Shown: positions 1 to 11,211 of the stretch, piece by piece
Layout of the letters: the number at the start of each line of letters is the position of its first letter
How positions within the stretch are numbered: the stretch's first letter is position 1
Assembly (NCBI RefSeq): GCF_011386835.1
Contig: NC_088796.1
Location: 27,049,011 to 27,113,010, forward strand
Direction: 5' to 3'
Source: Chrysemys picta bellii
Lineage: Eukaryota; Chordata; Testudines; Emydidae
DNA length: 64,000 nt
Position numbers and translations under genes: made by a program
The notes under the pieces: model-generated
The model's database searches: none
Told to the model about the DNA's origin: nothing
Seen by the model: the letters and a program-made list of their open reading frames with translations, nothing else

Positions 1-787
1 GGAAATTGGTTCAATCAGAATTGTTAAATCTTGATAGAAAATGGCTGAGAGGTGACAGGTAACATTTAAGTTACCTCTGAGGTACTAAACTGGTTAAGTC
101 TGATGATCTGTTCAAGGTCATTCAATAGGCCAGAACTAACGGTTGTAAGGTTTGAGAGAACTATAACAAGAATTCAAATGAGGTATTATTTTGCAGAAAA
201 GTGAAGAGGAAGAATAGACTTCCAACTGGGATGACAGACACAATCAAGATTACTTTAGTTAAACTTGGTAACCGTATTGACTTTTACATGAGACATTAAG
301 CAGTTTTATCTCTGAAGTAGGCACCCTACCCTCAGGGGGCAATGAGGACCTGTCCAATTTGGTTATGGTCTATGACACTATTTTTGCAATACTCTGGTAC
401 AAAAAGTTTAAGTGTTTTTAAATCTGAAAATCTCTGTAAAAAAGTGGGAATGATAATTCTTGGCATGAAGGCTAACGGCTGCTTCTGGCACTTGATCTAA
501 GATAATTACTAGTACTTATCCATGGGTCCAATCCTACTTACAATGAAGTTAAGAGGCAGTTGATCATTGACTTCAATAGAAGGAGGATCAAGCCCTATAT
601 ATCACTATAACTTGTAAATTCTTTCACACAGAAGGGAGAGAGGGGGCAAATATAATACAATATTGTTGGTTCTGAGTCAAATTTACTTACACTTGAAGAA
701 TTTTAAGTCACAACACTATACATTTATCTCTTCTAAGCGACTTCAAATATTATAAAACAGAACATTTTTGTGTTGCATTTTAAAAAA
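1..787. other. No gene seen; AT-rich intergenic or intronic DNA
   Basis: There is no credible coding region. The only structure noticed is a short palindromic repeat at 524-595, listed separately. If the CpG island near 2.2-3.3 kb starts a minus-strand gene, this stretch would lie in its first intron. Confidence 0.5.
524..595. repeat. Short palindromic repeat, CATTGAAGTCAATG type
   Basis: The left half begins GGGTCCAATCCT and the right half ends AGGATCAAGCCC, which is its imperfect reverse complement. The core carries ATGAAG on one side and CTTCAAT on the other. About a dozen similar units of 65-125 bp occur in the window, so this is a dispersed family and not a one-off hairpin. No transposase or clear target duplication was seen. 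Confidence 0.55.
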
Positions 788-1614
788 GAAATATGTATGA
801 CAAACTGGAGAAATGGGCTGAAATAAATAAGATGAAATTCAATAAGGACAAATGGAAAGTATTACAGTTAGGAAGGAACCAATTGCACAAATACAAAATG
901 AGAGATGATTGCCTCGTAAGGAATACTGTAGAAAAGGATCTGGAGGTTTTAGTGAATCACATACTAAATATGAGTCAACAATGTAATGCTGTTGCTTTTT
1001 TTTTTTTCTTCAAACATACTTCTGGGATATATTAGCAGGAGTGTTGTAAACTGGACATGAGAAGTAATTGTTAAACTCTATTCAGCACTGATAAAGCCTC
1101 AAAACGAGTATTGTGTCCAGATCTGGGTACCACATTTCAGGAAAGATGTGGACAAATGGAAGAAAGTCCAGAGAAGAACAACAAAAATGATTAAACGTCT
1201 AGAAAACATGATCTACAAGGAAAGACTGAAAAAATGAGTTTGTTTAGTCTGGAGAAGAGAAGATTGGGGGGGACATAACGTTTTTTTTATGTGCTTGAAG
1301 AATGTTATTAAGAGGAAGGTGATAAACTGTTCTCCTTAACATGGAGCCCAAGACAAGAAGCAATGGGCTTAAACTGCAGCAAAAGGAGATTTAGATTAGA
1401 CATCAGGAAAAACTTCTTAACTATAAGGGTAGTTAAGCACTGGAACAAAAACTAGGGTGGTTGTGGGATCTCTGTCATTGGAGGTTTTTAAGAACAAGTT
1501 ACACAAACATCTTTCAGGGATGATCTAGATAATACTTAGTCCTGCCTCCATGCAGGGGACCAGACTAGATGACCTATCAAGGTCCCTTCCAGTCCTATAC
1601 CTCCATGATTCTAC
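788..1614 (+). mobile_element. CR1 LINE 3' fragment
   Basis: Starting near 793, the plus strand encodes the end of a CR1 ORF2: KLEKWAEINKMKFNKDKWKV, then VEKDLEVLV and NMSQQCNAVA, which are CR1 reverse-transcriptase C-terminal motifs. Downstream, in shifted frames, come remnants of the usual LIRPQNEYCVQIWVPHF-like block and the conserved 3' region ending CCAGTCCTATACCTCC and ATGATTCT. A poly-T run at 995-1008 breaks the frame. The copy is 5' truncated and not functional. Confidence 0.9.
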
Positions 1615-2179
1615 AAACACTGAGCACTTAAAATTAAAATAGGCACAAAGTCCCTGCGCAGATCTAGGACTAGATATATAGTCCTGTACTGATCAAAAAC
1701 AGCATAGAATAAATAATCCAACCTTTTAGAACCAGAGTCATATTGCAGCTGCATGTCTAAGAATTTCCCATATAATGACTACTAATTGAACTAAATTATT
1801 CATACATATTCCAAATTTCCCTCAAAAACCTCATCTAACAAATAAAAAGGGAGGATTGCATGCTACTTACTCAAGAGAAATTGTGTTTACATTTTGCTTT
1901 CAAGAATTTAATAAATACACAATCTATCAACTGCAGTCTTGAATAAGTAATAACTGTTTACAAAACAAAACTCAATGTAACTCCGGCCCAGGTTGGGAGC
2001 AGAATCATAAATAGATCCTAAGACACCATTAGGAGTTTATGGAGTCCCTAACAAGTCATTCCTTTACCATGTACAGCGGACATTTATTTACCCTCCAATA
2101 CAAACTGACACGGGGGTTCAAAGATTTTTTTTGTAAATTTATTTGATAACTATTTTTCATTCTGAACGAAAAAGCCGCT
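1615..2179. other. No gene seen
   Basis: AT-rich DNA between the CR1 fragment and the CpG island. It may include sequence just downstream of the first exon of a minus-strand gene. No repeat family was recognised. Confidence 0.4.
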
Positions 2180-3330
2180 TAAACGACGGAGTTCCTCCAG
2201 CAGAATCACCCCCGGCCCAGGAATGCATTCCCACGTTTCCACCCACGCAGAACCGCATCAGCGAGCGCCAGCGCCGAGTCCGCCCTTACCCGCGTGTAAA
2301 CACAGCCACCCCCTAAAACGGGAGACGGTCAGGAGAGCAGCAGGAGAGGCGCCGGCTCCAGACTGGGGGGTCCGATTCCTGAGTCAAGTGCCAACGGCAG
2401 TGACCTAACCGGGCTGCGAGGAGAGGCAGCAGCGCCGCTGACAGACGCGATCGCTCCCTGGAGAATGGGAGGGACGGCGTGTGGCAGCGGGTGGCACTGA
2501 GCCCGCTCCCCCGGGCACCTCCCTGTCCGTGTGTCCCATCCCCTGACCTGGCCGGGGGACGCACTGGCAGAGGGGGCTCGGCGCTGCGTGTTGGGGGAGG
2601 CGGCCGGGGCGCTACCCGCCCGGCTGCTGGCTGGGAGGGGGCCACCCAGGGTCAGCCTGGGGAGAGCTCCCCCGACCGGTTCCTATCCCCAGCTCTGCAG
2701 GTCCCCTCCGCCGACACTCACCTGCTAGCGCCTCTCCCGCAGCCTGGTCCCGCGGGCGGCGAGCCCTGAGCAGCAGCTATGCGGGGCGCCCCATGCCGCA
2801 CGGGGCCCAGCTCCGGCTGCCGCTGCCGGCTCTGCGCTGCGCAGCCAGGGCAGGAAGGCGGGGAGGGGATTGCGGGGGCCGGCGTCTCCACAGGGAGAGG
2901 GATGGAGGCGAGCGGAGCCTGCGCGCTGGAGCTGCGGGCGGGCCGCTGGCGTTGACACAGCAGGATCGGGGTCGGGCACCGAGGCGGCGGCAGCTGCCCA
3001 GGCTCTGCCCAGCCGGCAGGGGAAGGGGGAGGGGAAGGAGGCGGTGGCTTCGCCGCCGGAGCGCACAGCAGCCCGGCTTGGGGGGGAGGCGCTGTCGGGC
3101 TGGCCGGGGTTTGAATCTCAGCCGGCCCATGACACCCAGCCACTTCTACTGCCCGGGGCTGGGTTGTGCCGCAGAGCAGCACTGATACGCCAGGCTAACT
3201 GGGGCTCGCTGTCTCCTGCGAGCGGCCCCTTCTGTCTGTCTGTCGCTCTCCAAGCACCGGGACAGAGGAGGGTGCGGGGACTTGGAGCCAGTGTCACAAA
3301 AAACAAAGCGCGGGGGAATCATTGGGCTGT
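2180..3330. promoter_or_regulatory. CpG island, probable promoter region
   Basis: Base composition changes abruptly from AT-rich flanks to GC-rich DNA dense in CG dinucleotides, with GGGGCGG/GGGGAGG-type boxes, over about 1.1 kb. Unlike the other GC-rich blocks in this window it has no terminal inverted repeats, target duplication or internal palindrome, so it does not look like a transposon. CpG islands of this size usually mark the transcription start of a vertebrate gene. Short open frames on both strands here resemble no protein I know and probably reflect the low stop-codon density of GC-rich DNA. Direction is uncertain; the best splice donor is on the minus strand. Confidence 0.7.
2722..3200 (-). 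other. Candidate first exon of a leftward gene
   Basis: On the minus strand the CpG island contains CAG|GTGAGTG, close to the ideal vertebrate 5' splice site, with the exon edge at 2722. No plus-strand donor of similar quality was found in the island. Minus-strand frames across the interval reach stop codons at or just around the donor (a TAG immediately upstream in one frame), so the exon could be a noncoding 5' leader. The 5' boundary near 3200 is a guess from the island's extent. The gene body would lie left of position 1. The gene cannot be named from this sequence. Confidence 0.35.
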
Positions 3331-4196
3331 TATAAACACTTTGATCACCGCTTTCCCCTTCCTCCCTCTGTCTCGGAGCCCTGATCCTGCCATCAGAGAG
3401 AGAAATGACTACTAGTTTCCAGTTAGCTGAGTGAAGAGCAAAATGTAACCAACCAACCACAAAGATTTCTAAAAGCACTGCATATAGTCAGTTTTACAGT
3501 TTTCCCGCTATGATCGTGGATTGCTGCACCCAGGCAGGTCTGATTGCAAGATCAGGTCCTTGCCCAGTAAGCCTTTATAACAGGAAGGTGCATTCCCTTA
3601 TATTCCTTTAATACATCATCTTTGTGCCCAAGTTTTGCAGTGATAATAGTATAAACCACATTCCCATTTTATACTACTGTGTATTTTGTATTAAGTATGA
3701 GAATTTTAATACAAATATTCTGCAGATGAAAGGCTTGGCTTATCTTCCACAGCCTGGTGCTCCTGATCTGTAACAAACAACACACACTTGTTTTTTCATC
3801 CTGTCTTATCTTGCTTCCTCTCCCATCATAACATAGCACGGTCGGCTGCCACAGTTAAAGCAAAACTTATTTGCATCTATTGCATTTTACCTTTAGGGCA
3901 TTTATTTTACTGGTTGCATTACCTCTGGTTTCCCAATAAAGGATTTGCTGTCTTGAAGGGCTGAGTTTTGGAACACATACTGAGCCTTCAAAAACAAAGT
4001 GCAGAAGTATGATCTAAATTCTGTCACTGACTTTTATAGAAGCAGGGTCAAATCCTTGGGTGTTAGCATTCTGGACAGCCAGTGAAGAGGATTAAAATTC
4101 ACTGGTAATAGGCTAGCTAACTTGTTTTATTGGTTATTACTTATAAAATAACTTCTCTGTTGACTAGGTCAGAGAAAACTTGCTAGTTTTCTCTAG
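3331..4196. other. No gene seen
   Basis: AT-rich DNA right of the CpG island. If the island is bidirectional this would be transcribed, but no exon or known repeat was recognised. Confidence 0.4.
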
Positions 4197-4570
4197 GGGT
4201 GTAAATGTCAAATGAAAGTGAGCAGAACAGGCAGGGGCTTTTTCCTTAATGAGAATTTCCTGGAGCCATTTAGTCTTGCCTTTAAAGACATGTTGAATTT
4301 ATTTATGGCAGGGGAAAGAAACGGATGCCTTAATGCTGTGGGACTTTTCCTCTACGCATTGTTTCCCATTTCCGCAGTTGTATTTGGCAATCACTTTCTT
4401 CCAGCTAATGAAGAATACAAGAGAAATGATGTGCTGAGAAGTAATATTTTGCATATTCTGTGCTATGCACATTTGATAGTGTATGGAGTTTTGCCAAATA
4501 GATTATATGAACATTTTAAAAAATTGCCTGGCCTATTAGCTGATATCAGTACACGTGAAACCTGTGTAAT
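4197..4570 (+). other. Open 374-bp segment bounded by splice-like signals (cryptic exon candidate)
   Basis: A pyrimidine-rich TTTTCTCTAG acceptor-like site precedes 4197, and AAT|GTAAGT, a good donor match, follows 4570. The frame between them is open for its whole length (about 124 codons, with an ATG at 4212); the TAA that closes it lies in the donor. The translation has two hydrophobic stretches (around LFLYALFPISAVVF and ILHILCYAHLIVYGVL), as a membrane protein might, but it matches no family I recognise. Open runs of this length arise by chance a few times in 64 kb, and no partner exon was identified. Treat it as a hypothesis, or as an exon of a long noncoding RNA. Confidence 0.15.
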
Positions 4571-4685
4571 GTAAGTACATGTTGCTTGGAGGCCCTGTTA
4601 GATGTCATAGGCAAGTCTTTTTTATTAACTTTATAATCCCTTTTAAAATTTATATTTATAATGCAGTTATCAACAAGGCAGCTTT

Positions 4686-4761
4686 GGGGCCTGAGTGCCT
4701 GCTCTCATTGAAGTCAATTGCAAAACTCACATTGACTGCAATGGGAGCAGGAGCAGGTCCT
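4686..4761. repeat. Short palindromic repeat, CATTGAAGTCAATG type
   Basis: Left arm GGGGCCTGAGTGCCTGCTC followed by CATTGAAGTCAATTG; right arm CATTGACTGCAATGGGAGC followed by AGGAGCAGGTCC. The two arms are imperfect reverse complements. Same family as the unit at 524-595. Confidence 0.6.
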
Positions 4762-5288
4762 TTTATAGAAGGCATCATTCTTGCAAGAACAGGTTTTTAG
4801 GAACATTGGATAGTGAATATATTTTTGGTACATTCACAAGGCAACAGCTTTTGCCTAAGAAATCTCAGTGGAAGCATGTGTGTGTTGCCAAGCTCCTTCC
4901 CGAGCTATTCTTGGACCAGAGCAACCTCTAAGGAATTCCATAATTAAGACTTTTAAGATATCTCTCCATTAGGGACCCAATCCTGCAAATCCCAGGGATG
5001 AGCTGGCAATATGTTATCAGGGAGTCTCCACAAAACTTCCTGTTCTCCTTTGCCAGTGATAAACTCTGTGTACAATTTAAGAGGTGCACAAGTTTACAGA
5101 GAAGAGCAATGAAGAACTAAACATCTGTATCCTCATTTAATTTAAATAAATTACATTAATAAATTGTACAGTCTCATGAATGTAAAAAAAGAGAAAGGTA
5201 AATCACATGGCCAATAAAAAATTAAATCTAATGCACGTGCTGGAAATGTTTATACTTTACTTACGTTCCATTCCTGAAAAACATACTA
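4762..5288. other. No gene seen
   Basis: AT-rich, with a half-unit of the palindromic family near 4976 (CCAATCCTGCAAAT). Nothing else was recognised. Confidence 0.4.
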
Positions 5289-5351
5289 GGTGAAATTAAT
5301 TACAGTTATGGCAAAAGTCTCATTGGCTTAAGTGGAGCCAGGATTTCACCC
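5289..5351. repeat. Short palindromic repeat, GGTGAAAT/ATTTCACC type
   Basis: Begins GGTGAAATTAATTACAG and ends AGCCAGGATTTCACCC, with CATTGGCTTAAGTGG inside. This is a decayed member of the short palindromic family, with GGTGAAATCCTGG-type ends. Confidence 0.5.
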
Positions 5352-5949
5352 ACTGAGAATACTGAGGATACTGATAATTCAGCAGATGGATTGTGCTCCC
5401 TGTGCTGCAGGAAACACTATATCTATCTTTAACACCCATGCTGCAAACTTTATTCAATTAATACGTATTGCAATGTTAATCAGCTATTTGCATGATTAAA
5501 TGCTCTATGAGGGAGCCTTTGTCTATTAAAATATTCTGCATGATGTACGCTAACTCAGTATATTGCAGGATTGATCCCTATATTACACTGCTAGTGCAGT
5601 ATCCAATGGGATTACTCGCATGATTAAAGTTAAGCACATGTTTAAATGCCATGTTGGATCAGATAGCTCAGCAACTTACAGTACTATATGAAACCAATCC
5701 TGCAAGTCGGTGCAACAAGATACAGAAGAGGTCTTGAAAGAAACCAGTGCAACTAAATATAAATTTCTAAATAAAGGATAAAAGACAAAAAAATGGTAAC
5801 AGTCTTACTAACTGTGTAGTGGTGAGTGGAATTTAAATCTGATTTATGGATGTGAAATTAAACTGATTTACTTTAGTGTGCAAAGTAGTAGAAAGAATTT
5901 GGGAACTTTAATTCCAACATATACAACAAGAAGATTTATGAGTGTAACT
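5352..5949. other. No gene seen; possible regulatory-like AT-rich segment
   Basis: Contains a degraded palindromic repeat at about 5570-5662 (GGATTGATCCC ... TTGGATCAG) and, at 5453-5500, an AT-rich stretch with an octamer ATTTGCAT and several TAAT cores. No coding signal. Confidence 0.3.
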
Positions 5950-6620
5950 ATTTTGAATCCTTCCATTGGCTTCCTCATTTCACCACAGCCAGTTCAAGCT
6001 TCTTGCCTTGAGGGATAAGACTGTTCACAACTCTGCCCTTCTTTGCTTATCTGTTCTTGTCCTCTATTGTGTCTTCTGTATCCGGTCACAGTGATATCAG
6101 CCTTGTCTGTCCAGCTTCTCACACAAATATCTCCATGCCTCATCAATCCTTTGATTTCCCCCTTCCTTGAACCCTTGAACTAATCTGTAAGGCTATTGCC
6201 CCCCCACCTTCAAATCTCTCCTCAAGACCAACCTCTGCTGCCATGCATATAAGAAATCAGACAATCAGGAGTAGCTAGGGTGGAGGGAAGGGGGGAAGTG
6301 ATGCTTACTTTATGATTTTTTAAAAGCTTGATTGGTTCCCTCTCACATCCTTTATATGTTACTTCTTAGGCCTCAGTCCTGCACTGTGTTGTGCTGGAAT
6401 GGACTGCTGTACCCACCTAGAGCTTCAATAACTTCAATGGGACGCCATGCAGACACAGCAGTCCACCCAGGTGCAATAGTGGCAGGATCCAGCCTTTAGA
6501 TTGTAACCTCTTGGGAACTAGGGCCATGTCTTCATCTGCATATGGATAGTGCGTGGCACAATGGGGCCCCAATTCTGGTTGAGGCCTCTGGGTGCTATAA
6601 ATATTAAATAGTAATCATAA
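5950..6620 (+). mobile_element. L2-like LINE 3' end, with a small palindromic insertion
   Basis: The sequence CCATTGGCTTCCTCATTTCACC, followed by a region rich in conserved L2-style words (CACAACTCTGCCC, AAATCTCTCCTCAAGACC), resembles the 3' part of old L2-type LINEs. It ends with a typical tail: TTAGATTGTAACCTCTTGGG, then GGCACAATGGGGCCC and GGTGCTATAAATATTAAATAG. A palindromic unit (6369-6494) interrupts it. Orientation and family are from memory of L2 consensus tails. Confidence 0.5.
6369..6494. repeat. Palindromic repeat inside the L2-like element
   Basis: Left arm GGCCTCAGTCCTGCACTG ... TGGACTGCTGT; right arm ACAGCAGTCCA ... GGCAGGATCCAGCC. The 11-base word TGGACTGCTGT and its complement are perfect, and the ends are imperfect complements. 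It splits the L2-like tail and so is younger than it. Confidence 0.55.
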
Positions 6621-7737
6621 TTCCTGAGAAGCTAGCCTTACTAATAGTGGGCCCAATCCTGCTCCCATTGAGGACAGTGGCAACAGTCACTTACTTATAT
6701 GGAAGCAGCCTCAGTCCCAGAACGTATAACTTTTCAAATATCATTTTTGGGTTGTGTCTCACAAATGGCTTTGGTTAACTTCAATCCTGTTAAGCCGGAA
6801 TAAAGGGATTATATTTCTTGTGTGAATACACATTGTAACCATTTAAATATTGATGGAGAGAAAATAAAACCTCTAACATATTTAAAAATAAAGTTGAGAA
6901 ACATTTTCATACAGATAAACAGATATTTGTCTAGGGCAAGCTAAATTGAGAGCAGCTTTGTATCCCTTCTATAAATTTTTAATAAAGCAGAGTTGTTTTT
7001 ATTCTGTGTTGTGCCTTTATTTTTACAATAAAAAGGAGGAAAACATTTGTATTAGTATAACGTATGTAATCCTAGCCTGAGTACTGTACCCACTTAATTA
7101 TATATCTGAGTCCATCCTCAAACATCCTCCTGGTATATCTTACATCCTCACTTCTCTATCCTGAGCATACTTTAGGCCCTGATACGGCAATGTTCTCCTC
7201 ACTGGCAGGCTTCTGCCCCTATATGGCTCCCCATCGAAGTCAAGGGCCTCAGAGGCGCAAAGTTTCTGAGATCCTAGGAGGTGCTCAACCCCCACTCCAC
7301 CCCTTACCCCCAGCCCACACCCCACTCCACCTCTTCCCGCCCCCATCCCGCCTCTTCCTGTCCCCACTCCTCCCCCCCAGTGCCTCCTGATCGGGGGGGG
7401 GAGAGGGGAGGAGCTGATTGGCGGGGATGCTGAGCACCCACTTTTTTTTTCTGTGGGTAATCCAGGCCCAAAGCACCCACGGAGTCATTGCCTATGAAGG
7501 GGGGAGGGGAGGGATAATTTAGGATCAGGGCCTTCGGGCAAAGACCTATTTTCTGTGTGTTTCTGTGATACACCTAGCACACTTACAGGCACTATTAAAT
7601 AAAGATTTTTACCCGTGTACTCCTAACATTTAGAATGTGGAAAGAGGTGGATAGTCTGTTCTTATTTAAGGCCTGGATATCTCCATTTTCCACAACATTT
7701 CCCAGTGTTTAAATTATTCAGGTACTTATATGACCCA
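6621..7737. other. No gene seen; includes a CT-rich/G-run tract
   Basis: A half palindromic unit lies at 6649-6700. The segment 7290-7520 is strongly strand-biased, with C and CT runs followed by G runs and a T9 run, and this produces the overlapping short open frames there. No coding call is supported. Confidence 0.4.
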
Positions 7738-7990
7738 CATAATCATAGTGTCTGAGCACCTCACAATCTTCCATGTATTTATCCTCACAACACTTTGGAC
7801 AGGTAGTGTACTGCTATTATCCCCATTGTACAGACGGGGAACTGAGGTGCAGAGAGGGTAAGGGCCAGATTTTTAAAGGGATATAGGCACCTAAGTCCCA
7901 AATCAATGGGAGTTAGGTGCCTAAATACTTTCTGTCCCTTAGTGACTTGCCCAAGATCACATAGGAGGTCGACAACTCCCACTCCTTCCT
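7738..7990 (-). mobile_element. MIR-like SINE split by a palindromic unit
   Basis: The words TTATCCCCATTGTACAGACGGGGAA, CTGAGGTGCAGAGAGG and GTGACTTGCCCAAGATCACA form the MIR/CORE-SINE core. Between them (about 7862-7938) sits a foldback unit beginning GGGCCAGATTTTTAAAG with GGCACCTAAGT and its complement AGTTAGGTGCCTAA. The orientation given is that of the MIR family consensus as remembered and is uncertain. Confidence 0.6.
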
Positions 7991-8820
7991 ATTGCTCTTG
8001 CAGGACCTGTACTGCCATTAGCTGGGTCCCCCTGCAGCTCAGTAGCATCCCGAAAAGATGCCCTAGGGAAAGTGAAAGCTGGTGACACGGCTCAGAGATG
8101 GGAAATCTAGAAGGGCAGAGCTGTGGAGCATGGCTGGTCCTGCCCCCAATATCTGTGGACCCCAAATTCTATGTTTTGCTATTATCCCCCATGTCATACA
8201 CTTCCTTTGTCTCCTACCTTGTTTTCCTTTCCCCTTTCCCCCTTTGTTTTTGCCCACTTTTGTATCCCTCCATCTTTGTCCCTTTCTCTCTTATCAGGCT
8301 CAAGATAACTAAGAGGCTGCTCAGGGCTACTCTCATGCCGCCCTAAGTACTACTAACGCTTCCACAGAACCTCCTCCCAATCAGCTCACTTCATGGCCGC
8401 AACAGCAGCAACCACTGACCAGACACACTACCGCATCCTTAACGGGATACTGCACCCAGCAGCAAGGACCCACTGAGTACCCTCTTGGAAATCCAGGCCT
8501 TTGAAAACTGCCACAGATTTCCTCCTCTGGTGGCAGTCCTGCAAAGAGGAGTACCTGCTCTGGACACTCTCCTCTTTGACAATTAATGGGAAATACTGGA
8601 CTGTATAAGAGTTAAAAAAGCCTTTGTGAATTTAAATTTCAAGGCTCATTAATTGGTTAATATTTGTGCAGTGATTTGAAAATATAAAACATTGTAAGTG
8701 TTAAATATTATTAAGTGGCATATATCAGCTTGGTACAATGAACTCCAACAGCACTACTCCTGTTAGCATACAAATTCTGCTGCTAATGTTAAACCCAGCT
8801 GTCAAGCAAATTAAGCATGA
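7991..8820. other. No gene seen; pyrimidine-rich stretch
   Basis: A CT-rich run at 8205-8290 gives short overlapping frames on both strands with no recognisable protein. Nothing else stands out. Confidence 0.4.
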
Positions 8821-8902
8821 GCCCCTAGCCCTGGACCTGCTGCTACTCCAACTGAAGTCAATGTGAACTTTACTATTGACTTCCATGAGAGCAGCACTGA
8901 GC
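8821..8902. repeat. Short palindromic repeat, CATTGAAGTCAATG type
   Basis: CCTGCTGCTACTCCAACTGAAGTC on the left and GACTTCCATGAGAGCAGCACTGAGCC on the right are imperfect complements around an AT-rich centre. Confidence 0.5.
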
Positions 8903-9416
8903 CTTCTGTTTATAACCTACGTTCTCACTAAGTCTTTCCCATAAGATGAATTCAATGGAGATGACTATTTTAAGAGAAATTTCATTAGAAAACTGGACAC
9001 TTTATCTCTTTACCATGATGCCTCACTGCTCATTTTTTCTTCATTTTTTTTCCTAAGTGACAATTTTTTAAAAGCCAATTAATTACATTTAAAAGAGATG
9101 CTTTAATATCTTATCAAAAACATAGTTAATTCACAGATACAGCTTTACTAATTGTAAACTCAATTTTGGCCATTGGTAGTTCTGAAATTAACTGAACACT
9201 TTGCATTCACTATAATTTTAAAGATCAGCATTATTTTACCTTATCTTGAGGAAATATGAAATCATTTATGTAAGCAGAATTTCAACAGCAGATAGAAAAC
9301 TGCAAGGGTGAAGGTTAGTATTAAGCAAGATAAATTGCATTAGGAGAGGGAAAGCAAGTTCTCTATAGATGCTAATGGGATAATATTGTATCATATCATA
9401 CAGTCCTGACTATTTT
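8903..9416. other. No gene seen
   Basis: AT-rich, simple unique-looking DNA with no palindrome or LINE signature noticed. Confidence 0.4.
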
Positions 9417-9488
9417 AGGTCCTGATCTTGCACTCTGTACTCAGAAAAACTTCAGTGAAAATGTTGCCTGAGAGCAGGATCAGATTCT
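9417..9488. repeat. Short palindromic repeat, GATCCTGC type
   Basis: Starts AGGTCCTGATCTTGCACTC and ends GAGAGCAGGATCAGATTC. The two are near reverse complements, with TTCAGTGAA in the centre. Confidence 0.5.
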
Positions 9489-11211
9489 TATGCAGCCTGG
9501 CAGTTATAATCACATGGATGAATACACCAGTAGATACATGTTAGTACAAAGCATTAGATTTTTACTTTGGCTGGGATCACAGAAGCATTGAAAGTGACAC
9601 AGAGCTAGCTGCCTAAACTACAGGAAAAGAGAGAGGGTTACTATGTCTGAGTATGTCTGCTCCTAAAGATGAAGGCTACAAACAACTTCCAGTGAATATA
9701 TCTGCTCACAATTTTAAATGAATTTACTTTACACACAGTCCCAGATCTTTTCTCCATTTGTTTTCTCTGATTATTTGTTTAAAAGGCACAAGTATTCACA
9801 GAAACTGAATTTTAAATTGATAATCACAACTATTTGTGCTGGAAGTGGTTTCCACATTGATCCAATCAGGAAATAGAAGTGATATCCTGTGACTTCTGTC
9901 CATTCATAACTAATTAACAACTCAAATCATAATTATTGACAGAGAAATTTGTGATAGATCTCAAATATCCCTTTATTTCAAGGGACATCACTCTTTTTAC
10001 TCCCAAAGTTACCACAAATTTGACATTCCTTCAATTTTATTGTAGAAAATTATTTATATTGAAAATTAAAAATCATGAAACAGAGATTATAGAAAGAGTT
10101 ATTTATACTAAAGGAATGAATCTCAGTGTTTTAACTTTCCTGGATGAATGTTTTGTGCCCTCCATTTTGGGTCTTTGTCACAAATAGCATCACATTTGGG
10201 CCTTGGGAGGTTGAGAGATATGAATCCATACAAAAAAAGAGACATAAAAAGAGTCAGACAGTGAAGAAATCGAGATATTCCATGAGCAGAAAGGCTAAAT
10301 TTCTGTGCTATGTTTTTATTTGTTGAATCATTTTTCAGCTCTATTCTTCAGAAAGCCTGAGGAGAATACAGAGTAAAAAGAACAACAGGATGTGTAGATT
10401 CCAAACCAATAAGGAGAGATAAACGGATAGCCAGACAGCAGCGCTACCATAGACTAATGAGATTTGCTCTCCAGGCATTTCGAAGAGAGAAAATGGTACC
10501 ATTGATTCCTTCCTCCCCAAGGCTCTTTTGGTACTAGCTGCATAGTCCTTCCATGGATTACTAAAGGAAGTCACACAAATGAGTCAGCTCACTGTATCCA
10601 GGAGTACAACTCTATTTTAGGATGTTATGTTCCAACATACATCCAATCTCCCACCACTTCACAACAACTAAAAACAAACAAAAAACCCCAAGGGAAGTTA
10701 TGTTTTTGCTGTTTTGTAAAAGGATCTGAGGTAATAAACTGCATTCATCTTACCGTTATCACTCTACAGATAGGCAAAATGTCAACTGACTTCAATGGGA
10801 GCAGAATCAGGACAACTTAGATAGATATCTAAGGCCAACTTTACCCTAATATAAGCACATGCAGTTTCCACTAAAGACAATATTACTTGTCTATGTGTAT
10901 CTTAGAAAGAGCCTTGATCCCAAAAATATCTGGGGTGAGAATATTAATTCGCATGTGGAAATCATAGTTACACAACTCTAGATGACTGCTTGATAGAGTA
11001 ATTTAGCTCTAGACCTGAATCAAATGTTACTATTTATGGTTTATTACTAACGGTGAATAAAGCATCATGAGAAACATGCTTAACTCTAAGCTCATAAACA
11101 GGGACCCAACAGATCATCTGAAAACAAAAGCCTTGAATTAATATACACGTTTAAAATGTTTCTGACTTTGATCAAATAATACAAAATTGCCCATGTCTAT
11201 GATTTATTTCT
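9489..11211. other. No gene seen
   Basis: AT-rich DNA with only short chance open frames (about 60-83 codons) and a half palindromic unit near 10785-10820 (GACTTCAATGGGAGCAGAATCAGG). No coding or RNA gene evidence. Confidence 0.4.

Noticed and set aside
2223..3478. Several overlapping open frames in the CpG island (up to 181 codons)
   Set aside because: They overlap in many frames on both strands with no recognised motif; low stop density in GC-rich DNA is enough to explain them. The island itself is kept as a promoter candidate.
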